DNA of 11,581 nt. It comes from an uncultured Variovorax sp. (GTDB lineage: Bacteria; Pseudomonadota; Gammaproteobacteria; Burkholderiales; Burkholderiaceae). The position numbers were made by a program, and so were the translations under genes. The first letter of the stretch is position 1; every line of letters begins with the position of its first letter. The notes under the pieces are model-generated. The model worked only from the letters and a program-made list of their open reading frames with translations, was not told the origin of the DNA and ran no database searches. Location of the stretch: the NCBI GenBank assembly GCA_946478645.1, contig CAMLCW010000149.1, positions 1 through 11,581 of the forward strand, given 5' to 3'. Of the stretch, positions 1 through 6,847 are shown one piece after another.

Positions 1-2165
1 GGCGCGCTGCCGATGGTCATCGCGTTGGCGGTGAGCGCACCGGTGTAGTTGATGAGGCGGTAGAGGCCCGCGCCGAAATTGCCGCCGGCCGACTGGCTCA
101 CGTTGAGCGTGCCGCCGAGCGCGAGGTCGCCGCTGACGTTCAGCAGGTCGTTGAACGCGCCGCCGACCACACCGGCCTGGCCGAGTTCCATGTCGAGCGA
201 CGAGCCCGCCGCGAGCGTCAGCGCACCGGTGTTCATCGTGCCCACGCTCGCGCCCACCGACAGCCGCCCGCCCGCATTCACCACCACCGGGCCCGCGATG
301 GTGCCGATGCCGGCCAGGGTGGCGCCCTTGCTCACGGTGACGGTGCCCAGGCCGGTGGCGCTGCCCGACGTGTTGGCGATGCGCAGCGTGCCTTGTGCCA
401 CGCGGGTGCCGCCCGCGTAAGTGTTGGCGCCGCTCAACACCATTTCACTGCCGCTGACCTTCAGGATGCCGCCGTCGCCGCTCACCGTACCGCCGAGCGC
501 CAGCCCCGGGCCGGCAATCGTGAGCGTGCTGCCCGCGCCGATCGAGAACGCATTGGCCAGCGCGCGGGGCGCGTTGCTCGAAAGCGTCGTGTTGCCTTCG
601 ATGGCCACCGCGCCGGCGCCCAGCGCCGTGTCGCTGCCGACCAGCACCGAATTGGCGCCGAAGCGCGTGCCGCCCGCGTAGGTGTTGTTGCCCAGCAGGG
701 ACACCGCGCCGCCGATGCCGCGCAGGTCCAGCGCGCCCGCGCCCGAGACCAGTCCGTTGAAGGTGACGCTGCCGGGCGCCTGCACCGCGAGCAAGCCGCC
801 CGGCACGAAGAAGTTCACCGCGTTCAGCGAGAACGACGGGGCCGGGCTCGCGAGCGTGACCGGTCCGCCGATGCTCAGCGCGGCACCGCCCAGCGCCTGG
901 GAGCCGGTCACCTGCAGCGCGCCCGAATAGGCCGCCAGCTCGCCGGTGAAGCCGCTGTTGTTGCCGGTCAGCGCCAGCACGCCGGTGCCCTGCTTCACCA
1001 GCGTGCCCGCGCCGCTGATGTTGCTCGCCACGTTCGAGTCGAGGTTGCTGGCCAGGGTCAGCGAGGAGCCGCCGGCCAGCGCGACGTTGCTGCCTGCCAC
1101 GCCCGTGAGGGTGCCGACGACGGCCGCGCCCGAATCGGTGTGCAGCGTCGTGCCCGCAGCGGCCAGCGTGAGCGCGGTGCCGCTGCCGAAGCTGCCGCCC
1201 GAGGCAAAGCCGAGCGCGCCGCCGTTGACCGTGGCGGTTCGGGGCCCGATGGACCGGTTGATCACCCAGTCGCCGCTGTCGTTCTTGATCAGGTCGCCGC
1301 CGAAATCGGTGACGCCTGTCACGGCCTGCGAATGGACCTGGGTGCCCGTGCCCGCCAGCGTCAGCGTCGAACCGGCCATGGCCCCGATGCTGAGATTGCC
1401 GATGATCTGGCTGCCGGTACGCAGCGTGACCTGCTGGACCAGGCCGTGGTTGAGTCCGACGTGGCCTCGCAGGAGGCCCCCATTGTCGAGCGTGATCGAG
1501 GTGGCCTCGTCGTAGATGCTGTAGAGGCCTTCGATCGTGGAGCCGAAGGTGTTGGTGATGTTGGCACTGCCGCTCTGGAAGCCGAGGCCGATGTAGTTGC
1601 CGGTACTGGTGATGCGGCTGTTGCCGGTATTGACCACCGTGCCGCCGCCGTACAGCAAGGCGCCGGCCACGCCCTCGATCACGCCACCGTTCGAGTTGGT
1701 CAGCGTGACCGGTCCACCTGTCACCTGGATCCCGCGATCGGGGGAACTGATCAGGCCGCCGTTGTTGTTGATCACCGAGTTCCCTCGGGTCACCACGCCT
1801 GCCGAGCCACTGATCGTGCCGGTGTTGTTGACCGTGACATTGGCACCGGCGTTGATGCCCCAGGTGCCGTCCCCGAAGTTGGCGATGCTGCCGCTGTTGT
1901 TGATCGTTCCACCATCGGCCACGCTCTGCCAGCCCGGGCTGGCGCCGGTGCAGTCGAGCGTGGACCCCGTCAGTGTGCAGGCGGCCCAGGCGGGCAGTGT
2001 CATCGCAAAGCCCGCGGCCGCGAGCAGCGGCCCCGCCACCCGCGCCGCAGGGCCGGCGCGCGTGGCCGCGCTGCTGCTGCGTTTGCCGCGCACGCGCGCG
2101 AGTTCGGAAGCTGCGACCCAAGCGCCGAGTGCGGCGTTCCAGACGGTGGTGAAGGCGATGTTCAT
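1..2165 (-). CDS. Autotransporter adhesin, N-terminal part (cut at window edge)
   Basis: The frame is open from ATG at 2165 to the window edge, giving 721 codons. The protein starts with an extended signal peptide region typical of type V secretion: MN at the start, TVWN at 7-10, GAWVAASELAR at 14-24, then a hydrophobic stretch (about 44-60) ending in AWA with likely cleavage near residue 61-62. Two cysteines follow (C63, C72). The rest is low-complexity Gly/Asn/Thr/Ser/Ala sequence rich in NNSG, NTG and TLTLAG-like turns, as expected of a secreted beta-helix passenger. It contains autotransporter-associated strand repeats. The C-terminal beta-barrel should lie beyond position 1. An in-frame ATG at 2183 would add six residues (MLRVQR); 2165 is preferred because extended signal peptides normally begin with MN, although an AGAGG sequence sits too close to it to be a good ribosome site. 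The gene is divergent from the GntR gene. Substrate or adhesion target is unknown. Confidence 0.88.
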   Translation of the reverse strand, partial: MNIAFTTVWNAALGAWVAASELARVRGKRSSSAATRAGPAARVAGPLLAAAGFAMTLPAWAACTLTGSTLDCTGASPGWQSVADGGTINNSGSIANFGDGTWGINAGANVTVNNTGTISGSAGVVTRGNSVINNNGGLISSPDRGIQVTGGPVTLTNSNGGVIEGVAGALLYGGGTVVNTGNSRITSTGNYIGLGFQSGSANITNTFGSTIEGLYSIYDEATSITLDNGGLLRGHVGLNHGLVQQVTLRTGSQIIGNLSIGAMAGSTLTLAGTGTQVHSQAVTGVTDFGGDLIKNDSGDWVINRSIGPRTATVNGGALGFASGGSFGSGTALTLAAAGTTLHTDSGAAVVGTLTGVAGSNVALAGGSSLTLASNLDSNVASNISGAGTLVKQGTGVLALTGNNSGFTGELAAYSGALQVTGSQALGGAALSIGGPVTLASPAPSFSLNAVNFFVPGGLLAVQAPGSVTFNGLVSGAGALDLRGIGGAVSLLGNNTYAGGTRFGANSVLVGSDTALGAGAVAIEGNTTLSSNAPRALANAFSIGAGSTLTIAGPGLALGGTVSGDGGILKVSGSEMVLSGANTYAGGTRVAQGTLRIANTSGSATGLGTVTVSKGATLAGIGTIAGPVVVNAGGRLSVGASVGTMNTGALTLAAGSSLDMELGQAGVVGGAFNDLLNVSGDLALGGTLNVSQSAGGNFGAGLYRLINYTGALTANAMTIGSA
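377..965 (-). repeat. Three autotransporter-associated beta-strand repeat units
   Basis: Within the autotransporter passenger three related units can be seen, starting at residues 402 (NNSGFTGEL), 494 (NTYAGGTRFG) and 581 (NTYAGGTRVAQGTLRI). The last two share NTYAGGTR exactly. Starts are about 87-92 residues apart. The pattern N-x-Y/F-x-G-x-T followed by a G-x-L-x-V/I strand is the signature of the autotransporter-associated repeat, which is thought to help passenger secretion. The DNA at 648-690 and 396-430 is also closely similar. Confidence 0.75.
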
Positions 2166-2301
2166 CCTCTGGACGCGCAACATGCATGCCGCCAGGGCGC
2201 CGGTGCACAGCCGCCAGTTCGGGCGGGCAAAAGCAGTCAACTGCGTCGAACATCGTGCAAAGCCGTAGCGACGAGGGCGCGCGCTTCCGGGCGCATGTCG
2301 C

Positions 2302-2338
2302 GCGTTACGTAACGCCCGCACAGGCTGCGGCGTAACGC
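2302..2338. promoter_or_regulatory. Palindrome GCGTTACGTAACGC plus extra half-site; candidate operator
   Basis: GCGTTACGTAACGC (2302-2315) is a perfect 14-bp palindrome. The half-site GTAACGC recurs at 2332-2338, 23 bases further on, inside GCGTAACGC. It lies about 140 bases upstream of the autotransporter start. Three copies of one heptamer suggest a dimeric DNA-binding protein with a second weaker site. Which regulator binds is unknown. Confidence 0.45.
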
Positions 2339-2351
2339 CGGTTGCCGCGCC

Positions 2352-2399
2352 TTTGTACGAACGCGCCCGTGGTCCATGCCCTAGGTACAAACCCGCCCG
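2352..2399. repeat. Direct repeat with exact 30-bp spacing, with inverted TTTGTAC/GTACAAA
   Basis: GTACGAACGCGCCCG (2355-2369) and GTACAAACCCGCCCG (2385-2399) match at 13 of 15 positions and start exactly 30 bases apart, about three helical turns. In addition TTTGTAC (2352-2358) and GTACAAA (2385-2391) are perfect inverted copies. The second copy ends five bases before the TTGACA hexamer, so a protein bound here would sit just upstream of the presumed promoter of the GntR operon. Confidence 0.45.
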
Positions 2400-2403
2400 C
2401 GCA

Positions 2404-2433
2404 TTGACACGACCGCACTCGCGGCCACACACT
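2404..2433 (+). promoter_or_regulatory. Probable sigma-70 promoter of the GntR-led operon
   Basis: TTGACA at 2404-2409 is a perfect -35 hexamer. Eighteen bases later CACACT (2428-2433) is a poor -10 match (3 of 6), so this promoter would be weak or need an activator. Transcription would begin near 2440, directly before the palindromic operator, leaving a leader of about 27 bases before the GntR gene. Confidence 0.4.
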
Positions 2434-2441
2434 GTGGACGT

Positions 2442-2453
2442 TGTGTATACACA
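2442..2453. promoter_or_regulatory. Palindromic operator TGTGTATACACA, probable GntR autoregulatory site
   Basis: TGTGTATACACA is a perfect 12-bp palindrome that ends 13 bases before the start codon of the GntR/FCD gene. FadR-subfamily GntR proteins commonly bind short AT-centred palindromes with GT...AC half-sites, often next to their own gene, so autorepression is the simplest reading. It lies at or just after the predicted transcription start, which fits a repressor blocking promoter clearance. A wider CACTGTG/CACAGTG dyad (2430-2456) overlaps it. Confidence 0.55.
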
Positions 2454-2466
2454 GTGAATCCACGAA

Positions 2467-3135
2467 ATGGCCACCAAGACTTCCGGACTGACGCCGCGCG
2501 CCTACGCCCAGTTGCGCGACGAGATCGTGCAGGGGCTGCTGCAGCAGGGCGAGCCGCTGTACGAGATCCATCTGGCCGAGCGCCTCGGCATGAGCCGCAC
2601 GCCGATCCGCGAGGCGATGAAGCTGTTGACGCGCGAGGGCTACCTCGAGGAACTGCCGTCGCGCGGCTACGCGGTGCCGCGCCGCTCGCTCGACGACCTG
2701 CGCGAGTTCTTCGAACTGCGTGAAGTCCTGGAAGCCAGCGCCACGCGGTATGCGGCGCTGCGCGCCACCGCCGCCGAGATCGCCGAGCTCGAGCGCCTGT
2801 GCAACCGCTACGAGCGCGAGAAGGACCACGAGAAGTGGGTGCAGATCGGCCACGACTTCCACAACGTGCTCATCAGGGCGGCAAAGAACTCGCGCCTGCA
2901 GACGATGCTGGACTCGCTCAATGCGCAGATCGTGCTGTCGCGCCGCACCGTGGCCAAGGCCGACCCGGTGCGCCGGCAGGCCGCGGTGCGCGACCACCGC
3001 GAAATCTTCGAGGCCGTCAAGGCGCGCGACGAGGTGCGTGCGCAGGCACTCGCCGCGGAGCATGTCAGGCGGTCGTACGAGACCACGCTGCGGGCCCACG
3101 CGCCCGCGGCGTTCGCCAACCAGAAGGCGGCCTGA
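2467..3135 (+). CDS. GntR-family transcriptional regulator, FCD (FadR) subfamily
   Basis: The 222-residue protein has an N-terminal winged helix-turn-helix (about 8-70; recognition region LAERLGMSRTPIREAMKLL at 37-55, which is the typical GntR signature) and an all-helical FCD ligand-binding domain (about 76-205). Histidines at the usual metal or ligand positions are present (H132 in DFHNVL, H177 in RDHREIF, H199 in AAEHV). The Asp or Asn usually found four residues before the first of these is Gly128. It probably senses an organic acid and controls the following two genes. The start was chosen because the domain begins immediately after it; no strong ribosome site precedes it. A 92-base gap separates it from the binding-protein gene on the same strand. 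The ligand cannot be told from sequence. Confidence 0.92.
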   Translation: MATKTSGLTPRAYAQLRDEIVQGLLQQGEPLYEIHLAERLGMSRTPIREAMKLLTREGYLEELPSRGYAVPRRSLDDLREFFELREVLEASATRYAALRATAAEIAELERLCNRYEREKDHEKWVQIGHDFHNVLIRAAKNSRLQTMLDSLNAQIVLSRRTVAKADPVRRQAAVRDHREIFEAVKARDEVRAQALAAEHVRRSYETTLRAHAPAAFANQKAA

Positions 3136-3227
3136 GCCGCCCTTGGCGCCGCTGCAGGAGCCTTCGGGCCGCTGCACCTCAAGAAAGAAGCCACCGGTCC
3201 GGTGGCGAACAAGCAGGAGACAAGCAC

Positions 3228-4187
3228 ATGAAGCGAACCGTTTTCGCTGTGGCCGCCGCATTGGCGCTGTGCGCCGGCGCACAGGCCGACGACTACCCCA
3301 GCAAGCCCGTCAAGATCATCGTCCCCTACCCCGGCGGCCAGGCTTCCGACACCATCGCGCGGCTGGTCGGCGAGAAGCTCGGCAAGGCGCTGGGCCAGCC
3401 CGTGCTGGTCGACAACCGGCCCGGCGCGGGCGGCAACATCGGCACCGACATCGGCGCGCGCGCGGCGCCCGACGGCTACACCCTGACCGTGGCCTCGGCG
3501 GCGCTGCCCATCAGCAAGCACGTCTATCGCAAGCTGCCTTTCGACCCGGTGAAGGACTTCGAGCCGATCACGCTGATGACCATCACGCCGCTGGTGCTCG
3601 TCACGCGCACCAGCCTGCCGGTCAAGGACGTGGCGGGCCTGGTGGCGCTGGCCAAGGCGAGCCCCGGAAAGATCACCTTCGCGTCGTCGGGGCCCGGCAC
3701 CTCGCACCAGCTCTCGGGTGAGCTCTTCAAGTCGCTCGCCGGCATCGACATGCTGCACGTGCCCTACAAGGGAAGTCCGCCCGCGCACGTCGACCTGATG
3801 GGCGGTTCGGTCGACGTCATGTTCGACAACATCGTGCCGGTGGCGCCGCACATCAAGGGCGGCAAGCTCCAGGCCTTGGCGGTCACCACCAAGACGCGCG
3901 CGGCCGCCCTGCCCGAGGTGCCCACCATGGCCGAGGCCGGCTACCCCAACTTCGAGGCGACCGCATGGTTCGGCCTGCTCGCGCCGGCGGGCACGCCACA
4001 GCCGATCGTGGCGCGCCTCAACAAGGAACTGGTCGCCATCCTGAAATCGCCCGAGGTCAAGGACCGGCTGACCGGCATGGGCGCCACAGTGGTGGCCGGC
4101 ACGCCCGAGGAGTTCGGCCGCTTCATGGCCGACGAGATCAACAAATGGGGCCCGGTCGTGAAGCGGGCCAAGATCGAACTGGAATGA
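3228..4187 (+). CDS. Bug/TctC-family periplasmic solute-binding protein
   Basis: The 319-residue protein begins with a clear signal peptide (KR at 2-3, hydrophobic 5-18, AQA then DD at 21-22). The mature part shows the family hallmarks: IIVPYPGG at 30-37 followed by D41, and DNRPGAGGNIGTD at 62-74, the two loops that hold the carboxylate ligand in Bug proteins. Further family motifs are VPYKGSPPA, LAVTTKTRAAALPEVPT and ATAWFGLLAPAGTP. Length is normal for the family. AGGAG at 3215-3219 lies eight bases before the ATG. Bug proteins bind carboxylates, amino acids or related small acids. Some work with TctAB transporters, but most in Burkholderiales are orphans, and no TctA or TctB is seen here. 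The flavoenzyme gene starts seven bases after the stop, so the two are probably co-translated and may share a substrate. Confidence 0.93.
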   Translation: MKRTVFAVAAALALCAGAQADDYPSKPVKIIVPYPGGQASDTIARLVGEKLGKALGQPVLVDNRPGAGGNIGTDIGARAAPDGYTLTVASAALPISKHVYRKLPFDPVKDFEPITLMTITPLVLVTRTSLPVKDVAGLVALAKASPGKITFASSGPGTSHQLSGELFKSLAGIDMLHVPYKGSPPAHVDLMGGSVDVMFDNIVPVAPHIKGGKLQALAVTTKTRAAALPEVPTMAEAGYPNFEATAWFGLLAPAGTPQPIVARLNKELVAILKSPEVKDRLTGMGATVVAGTPEEFGRFMADEINKWGPVVKRAKIELE

Positions 4188-4194
4188 GACGAAC

Positions 4195-5607
4195 ATGAGC
4201 ACCAACAACGCAACCCACATCACCGAACCCGCACGCCAGACGCCGCTGCTGATGGAGACCGACGTGATCGTCGTCGGCGGCGGAACGACCGGACCCTTCG
4301 CCGCCATCTCGGCCGCGCGGCAAGGCAAGCGCGTGGTCATGATCGAGCGCTTCGGCTCGCTCGGCGGCAACCTCACGCTCGGCCTGAACACCAAGCCGTC
4401 GGGCGCGCTGGTCGGCGGCCTGCCGCTCGAGATATGGAACCTCGCGCGCTCGGTGGGCGGTGCGGGCGACGACTACATGGCGGTGGTGAAGACCGGCGGC
4501 GTGAAGATCGCATCGCCCTGCGACCCCGAGATGATGAAGATGCTGCTGACCCGGCTGTGCGCCGAGGCCGGCGTGCAGATCCTGTTCGAGACCGTGGTCT
4601 CCAACCCGGTGATGGAGGGCGACACCGTCAAGGGCGTGGTGGTCGAGAGCAAGACCGGCCGCCAGTTCATCGCGGGCAAGGTGGTGATCGACTGCTCGGC
4701 CGACGCCGACATCGCGGTGCGCGCCGGCGCGCCGTTCGTCATGGGCGCGGGCGGCGAATCCGAAACGATGCAGCCGGTGTCGATGTATTTCACGATGGAC
4801 CGTGTCGACCTGCCGCGGCTGGCCGCATGGGCCGCCACCACCGACGACGTGCCGGCGCGCGCCATTCCCGAGACCGTGGAAGGCCTCGACTACGGCCTGT
4901 GGCTCACCGGCTTCAACAGGTCGCTGCGCGAGTGGCAGCAGAAGACCGGCGTCGAGCTGCAGCGCGACAACATCACGCTGAAGACCGCCGACGGCCGCAT
5001 GTACGTGAACGGCACGCGCGTGACCGGCGTGAACGTGTTCGATCCGCTGCAGTTCACCAATGCCGTGCTCGAGTGCTACCGCCAGATCGAGGGCGTGGCA
5101 CGCTACCTGCGCGAGACCATTCCGGGCTTCGAGCATGCGCGCATCGAGGCGATCGCGCCGGTGCTCGGGGTGCGCGAGACGCGCCACATCGTGGGCGAGT
5201 ACACGCTCAGCGGCCACGATTCGACCGCCGGCACCCATTTCGACGACAGCATCGCGGCGGACGCATCGGCGCTCGACATCCACGACCCCAAGGGCGCCGA
5301 CGTCGATTTCCAGGGCCTGCGCCCCTACGAGATTCCCTACCGAACGCTGCTGCCCATGGGCGTGGAGCAGGTGCTGGTGGCCGGCCGCTGCATCTCGGCC
5401 GACCATGACGCCCACGCCCGCTCGCGCAACATGCCCGCCTGCATGGCGACCGGGCAGGCCGCGGGCGTGGCGGCGGCGGTGGCGATCGACCAGGGCGTGG
5501 CCGTGCGCCATGTCGACGTCGGCCGGGTACAGGAGAAACTCCGCGCGCTGGGCATGCCGCTGCACGGGGACGAGGTCAAGGGAACGATGCAGGAGGCGCG
5601 CGCCTAG
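4195..5607 (+). CDS. FAD-dependent oxidoreductase (FAD_oxidored family)
   Basis: The 470-residue soluble protein has an N-terminal Rossmann dinucleotide fold: beta strand VIVVGGGTTG (24-33) and, at the end of the second strand, the acidic residue in IERFGSLGGN (50-59) that holds the ribose. Later family motifs are IDCSADADIA (165-173), LGVRETRHIVGEY (324-336) and the C-terminal FAD-closing segment VAGRCISADHDAHARSR (395-411) followed by NMPACMATGQAAG (412-424). There is no signal peptide or membrane segment, so it should act in the cytoplasm. The reaction is unknown; relatives are annotated only as FAD-dependent oxidoreductases. Tight spacing to the Bug gene (seven bases) suggests it oxidises or reduces the imported compound or a product of it. 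The gene converges on, and overlaps by four bases, the PepSY gene; both stop codons come from the CTAG at 5604-5607. Confidence 0.9.
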   Translation: MSTNNATHITEPARQTPLLMETDVIVVGGGTTGPFAAISAARQGKRVVMIERFGSLGGNLTLGLNTKPSGALVGGLPLEIWNLARSVGGAGDDYMAVVKTGGVKIASPCDPEMMKMLLTRLCAEAGVQILFETVVSNPVMEGDTVKGVVVESKTGRQFIAGKVVIDCSADADIAVRAGAPFVMGAGGESETMQPVSMYFTMDRVDLPRLAAWAATTDDVPARAIPETVEGLDYGLWLTGFNRSLREWQQKTGVELQRDNITLKTADGRMYVNGTRVTGVNVFDPLQFTNAVLECYRQIEGVARYLRETIPGFEHARIEAIAPVLGVRETRHIVGEYTLSGHDSTAGTHFDDSIAADASALDIHDPKGADVDFQGLRPYEIPYRTLLPMGVEQVLVAGRCISADHDAHARSRNMPACMATGQAAGVAAAVAIDQGVAVRHVDVGRVQEKLRALGMPLHGDEVKGTMQEARA

Positions 5608-5619
5608 CGGGCGCGCGCC
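5595..5619. repeat. Twin GGCGCGCGCC palindromes at convergent gene ends
   Basis: GGCGCGCGCC occurs at 5595-5604 and again at 5610-5619, separated by TAGCG. Each copy is its own reverse complement, so the pair can fold into a 10-bp, five-base-loop hairpin in transcripts from either strand. The interlocked stop codons of the two convergent genes lie at the first copy and the loop. No T-run follows on either strand, so this is not a canonical intrinsic terminator, but it is placed where a bidirectional transcript end would be expected. Confidence 0.55.
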
Positions 5620-6842
5620 GCATTGAGGCGTGCGCTTCGGCGCGCCTTCCGCTTGCGCTGCCAGATCACCACCCCCGACACGCTGAGCATCGTCACGACG
5701 AGGCCCATCGCGCAGACGAAGAGCTTCATCGGCCATCCGCCCGTCGATGCCATGTGCAGGTTGGCGAGCCAGGTCTTCACGGTGTCGCCGGTGGCGCCGC
5801 CCGTGGGCAGCCACAGGCCCCGGAAGGCGCCCGAGGCGCCGTCCATCGCCATGCGCGTATTGCCGCCCGGGCTGCGGATGTCGAGGCTGCTCCTGACGTC
5901 GTACCGGTACATGCCGCGCACGGGGTCGTAGATCAGCGCTTTCTCGGCCCGCACCTCGAACCCGTGCTCGCGCGCCTGTTCGGCCATCAGCCGGCGCGCG
6001 CGCGAAAGGGCTTCTGCCCAGCCCATGGCGGGCTCGGGCCGTGGCGCAGCCAGCCTCGGAAGCGACTCGAGGCCGGGCTGGTGCGCGAAGGCCGCTTTCA
6101 TCGCCGGCTCGTACACCTGGGGAAGGTTGAAGGCGACGCTGCTCCAGGCCAGCACGAAGAGCATCGCCCACGTCCACAAGCCCCCGGCGCGGTGCAGGTC
6201 GACATGCAGTTTGTAGCCGCCGCTTCGGCGCAGCATCCATGCGGGCCGCCAGCGCGCGAACCACGGTGCGCGCCGGCGTTCGGGCATGGCGTGCGTCCGG
6301 TGCGGCTTGGCGGGCAACGTCAACCAGGCACCGACGAAGCAATCGATCGTCCAGAGCAGCGCGACGATGCCGAAGCCGATGGTTCCCACCACGCCCAGCG
6401 CGAGCGAATAGTGCAGCCGGTAGATGAAGGGCACCAGGTTCTTCATGCCCTGGGAGAGATCGCCCCACTTGCGCTCTCCGAGCACGCGACCGGTGTAGGG
6501 ATCGACGAAGACCTGGTCGTTCGGCAGCGCCTGCGACGCGCGGCCCGCGCCGCCCGGCACGGGCCTGAGCATGAACAGCAGCGCATGACCGGGCTCGTGC
6601 GAGAGCGGCACGCGCACGGCCAGCGCATGGGGGTACGCGGCCTGCAGCCGCTCGCGAATCACGAGCGGGTCGAGCCTCGGGGCATCGGACGCCGGCGCGG
6701 CCACCCGGAAAAGATGCGGGCTGACGAAGGCCTCCAGCTCGTCGTTCCAGGCGAGCAGGCTGCCGGTCGCGCCGGCCACGATCAGGAACCCGGCAAGGAC
6801 CAGCCCGACATACCGGTGCAGGCCGACCCACAGGCTGCGCAT
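5604..6842 (-). CDS. PepSY-associated transmembrane protein, likely ferric-siderophore reductase-type
   Basis: The 412-residue inner-membrane protein has predicted membrane helices at about 11-32, 149-176, 220-241 and 371-394, with two periplasmic or cytoplasmic loops of PepSY type (VFVDPYTGRVLGERKWGDL at 111-129; a second in about 275-345). Conserved histidines near the membrane (H9 in LHRYVG, H144 in YRLHYSL, H213 and H217 in KLHVDLHRAGG, H363 in NLHMAS) match the PiuB/FoxB-like family, some members of which reduce or help release iron from siderophores at the inner membrane. The start ATG at 6842 is preferred because GGTGAG lies five bases upstream. A GTG at 6851 overlapping the receptor stop (GTGA) would add three residues. 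It directly follows the receptor gene and is probably translationally coupled to it. Confidence 0.85.
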   Translation of the reverse strand: MRSLWVGLHRYVGLVLAGFLIVAGATGSLLAWNDELEAFVSPHLFRVAAPASDAPRLDPLVIRERLQAAYPHALAVRVPLSHEPGHALLFMLRPVPGGAGRASQALPNDQVFVDPYTGRVLGERKWGDLSQGMKNLVPFIYRLHYSLALGVVGTIGFGIVALLWTIDCFVGAWLTLPAKPHRTHAMPERRRAPWFARWRPAWMLRRSGGYKLHVDLHRAGGLWTWAMLFVLAWSSVAFNLPQVYEPAMKAAFAHQPGLESLPRLAAPRPEPAMGWAEALSRARRLMAEQAREHGFEVRAEKALIYDPVRGMYRYDVRSSLDIRSPGGNTRMAMDGASGAFRGLWLPTGGATGDTVKTWLANLHMASTGGWPMKLFVCAMGLVVTMLSVSGVVIWQRKRKARRSARLNAARAR

Positions 6843-6847
6843 GCGGC

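Larger units (their letters stand above)
2166..2466. promoter_or_regulatory. Divergent control region between autotransporter and GntR genes
   Basis: These 301 bases hold no credible gene. They separate two divergently transcribed genes and contain, from left to right: a 14-bp perfect palindrome with a further half-site (2302-2338), an imperfect direct repeat with 30-bp spacing that also forms an inverted pair (2352-2399), a consensus -35 hexamer TTGACA (2404-2409), a 7-bp inverted repeat CACTGTG/CACAGTG (2430-2436 and 2450-2456), and a 12-bp palindrome (2442-2453). No convincing promoter could be assigned to the autotransporter side. Confidence 0.6.

Noticed and set aside
393..2312. Long open frames on both strands within the autotransporter region, including a 639-codon plus-strand frame and a 602-codon minus-strand frame.
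   Set aside because: Their products are Arg/Ala/Pro-rich with no domain pattern, while the third minus-strand frame encodes a signal peptide and beta-helix repeats. High GC leaves many spurious open frames.
3191..3205. CCACCGGTCCGGTGG, a short hairpin between the GntR and Bug genes.
   Set aside because: No U-run follows and the stem is short, so it is not supported as a terminator; it lies just before a good ribosome site and may be chance.
2808..4394. Minus-strand frame of 528 codons opposite the GntR and Bug genes.
   Set aside because: The plus strand encodes two proteins with clear family motifs here; the antisense product resembles no known family.
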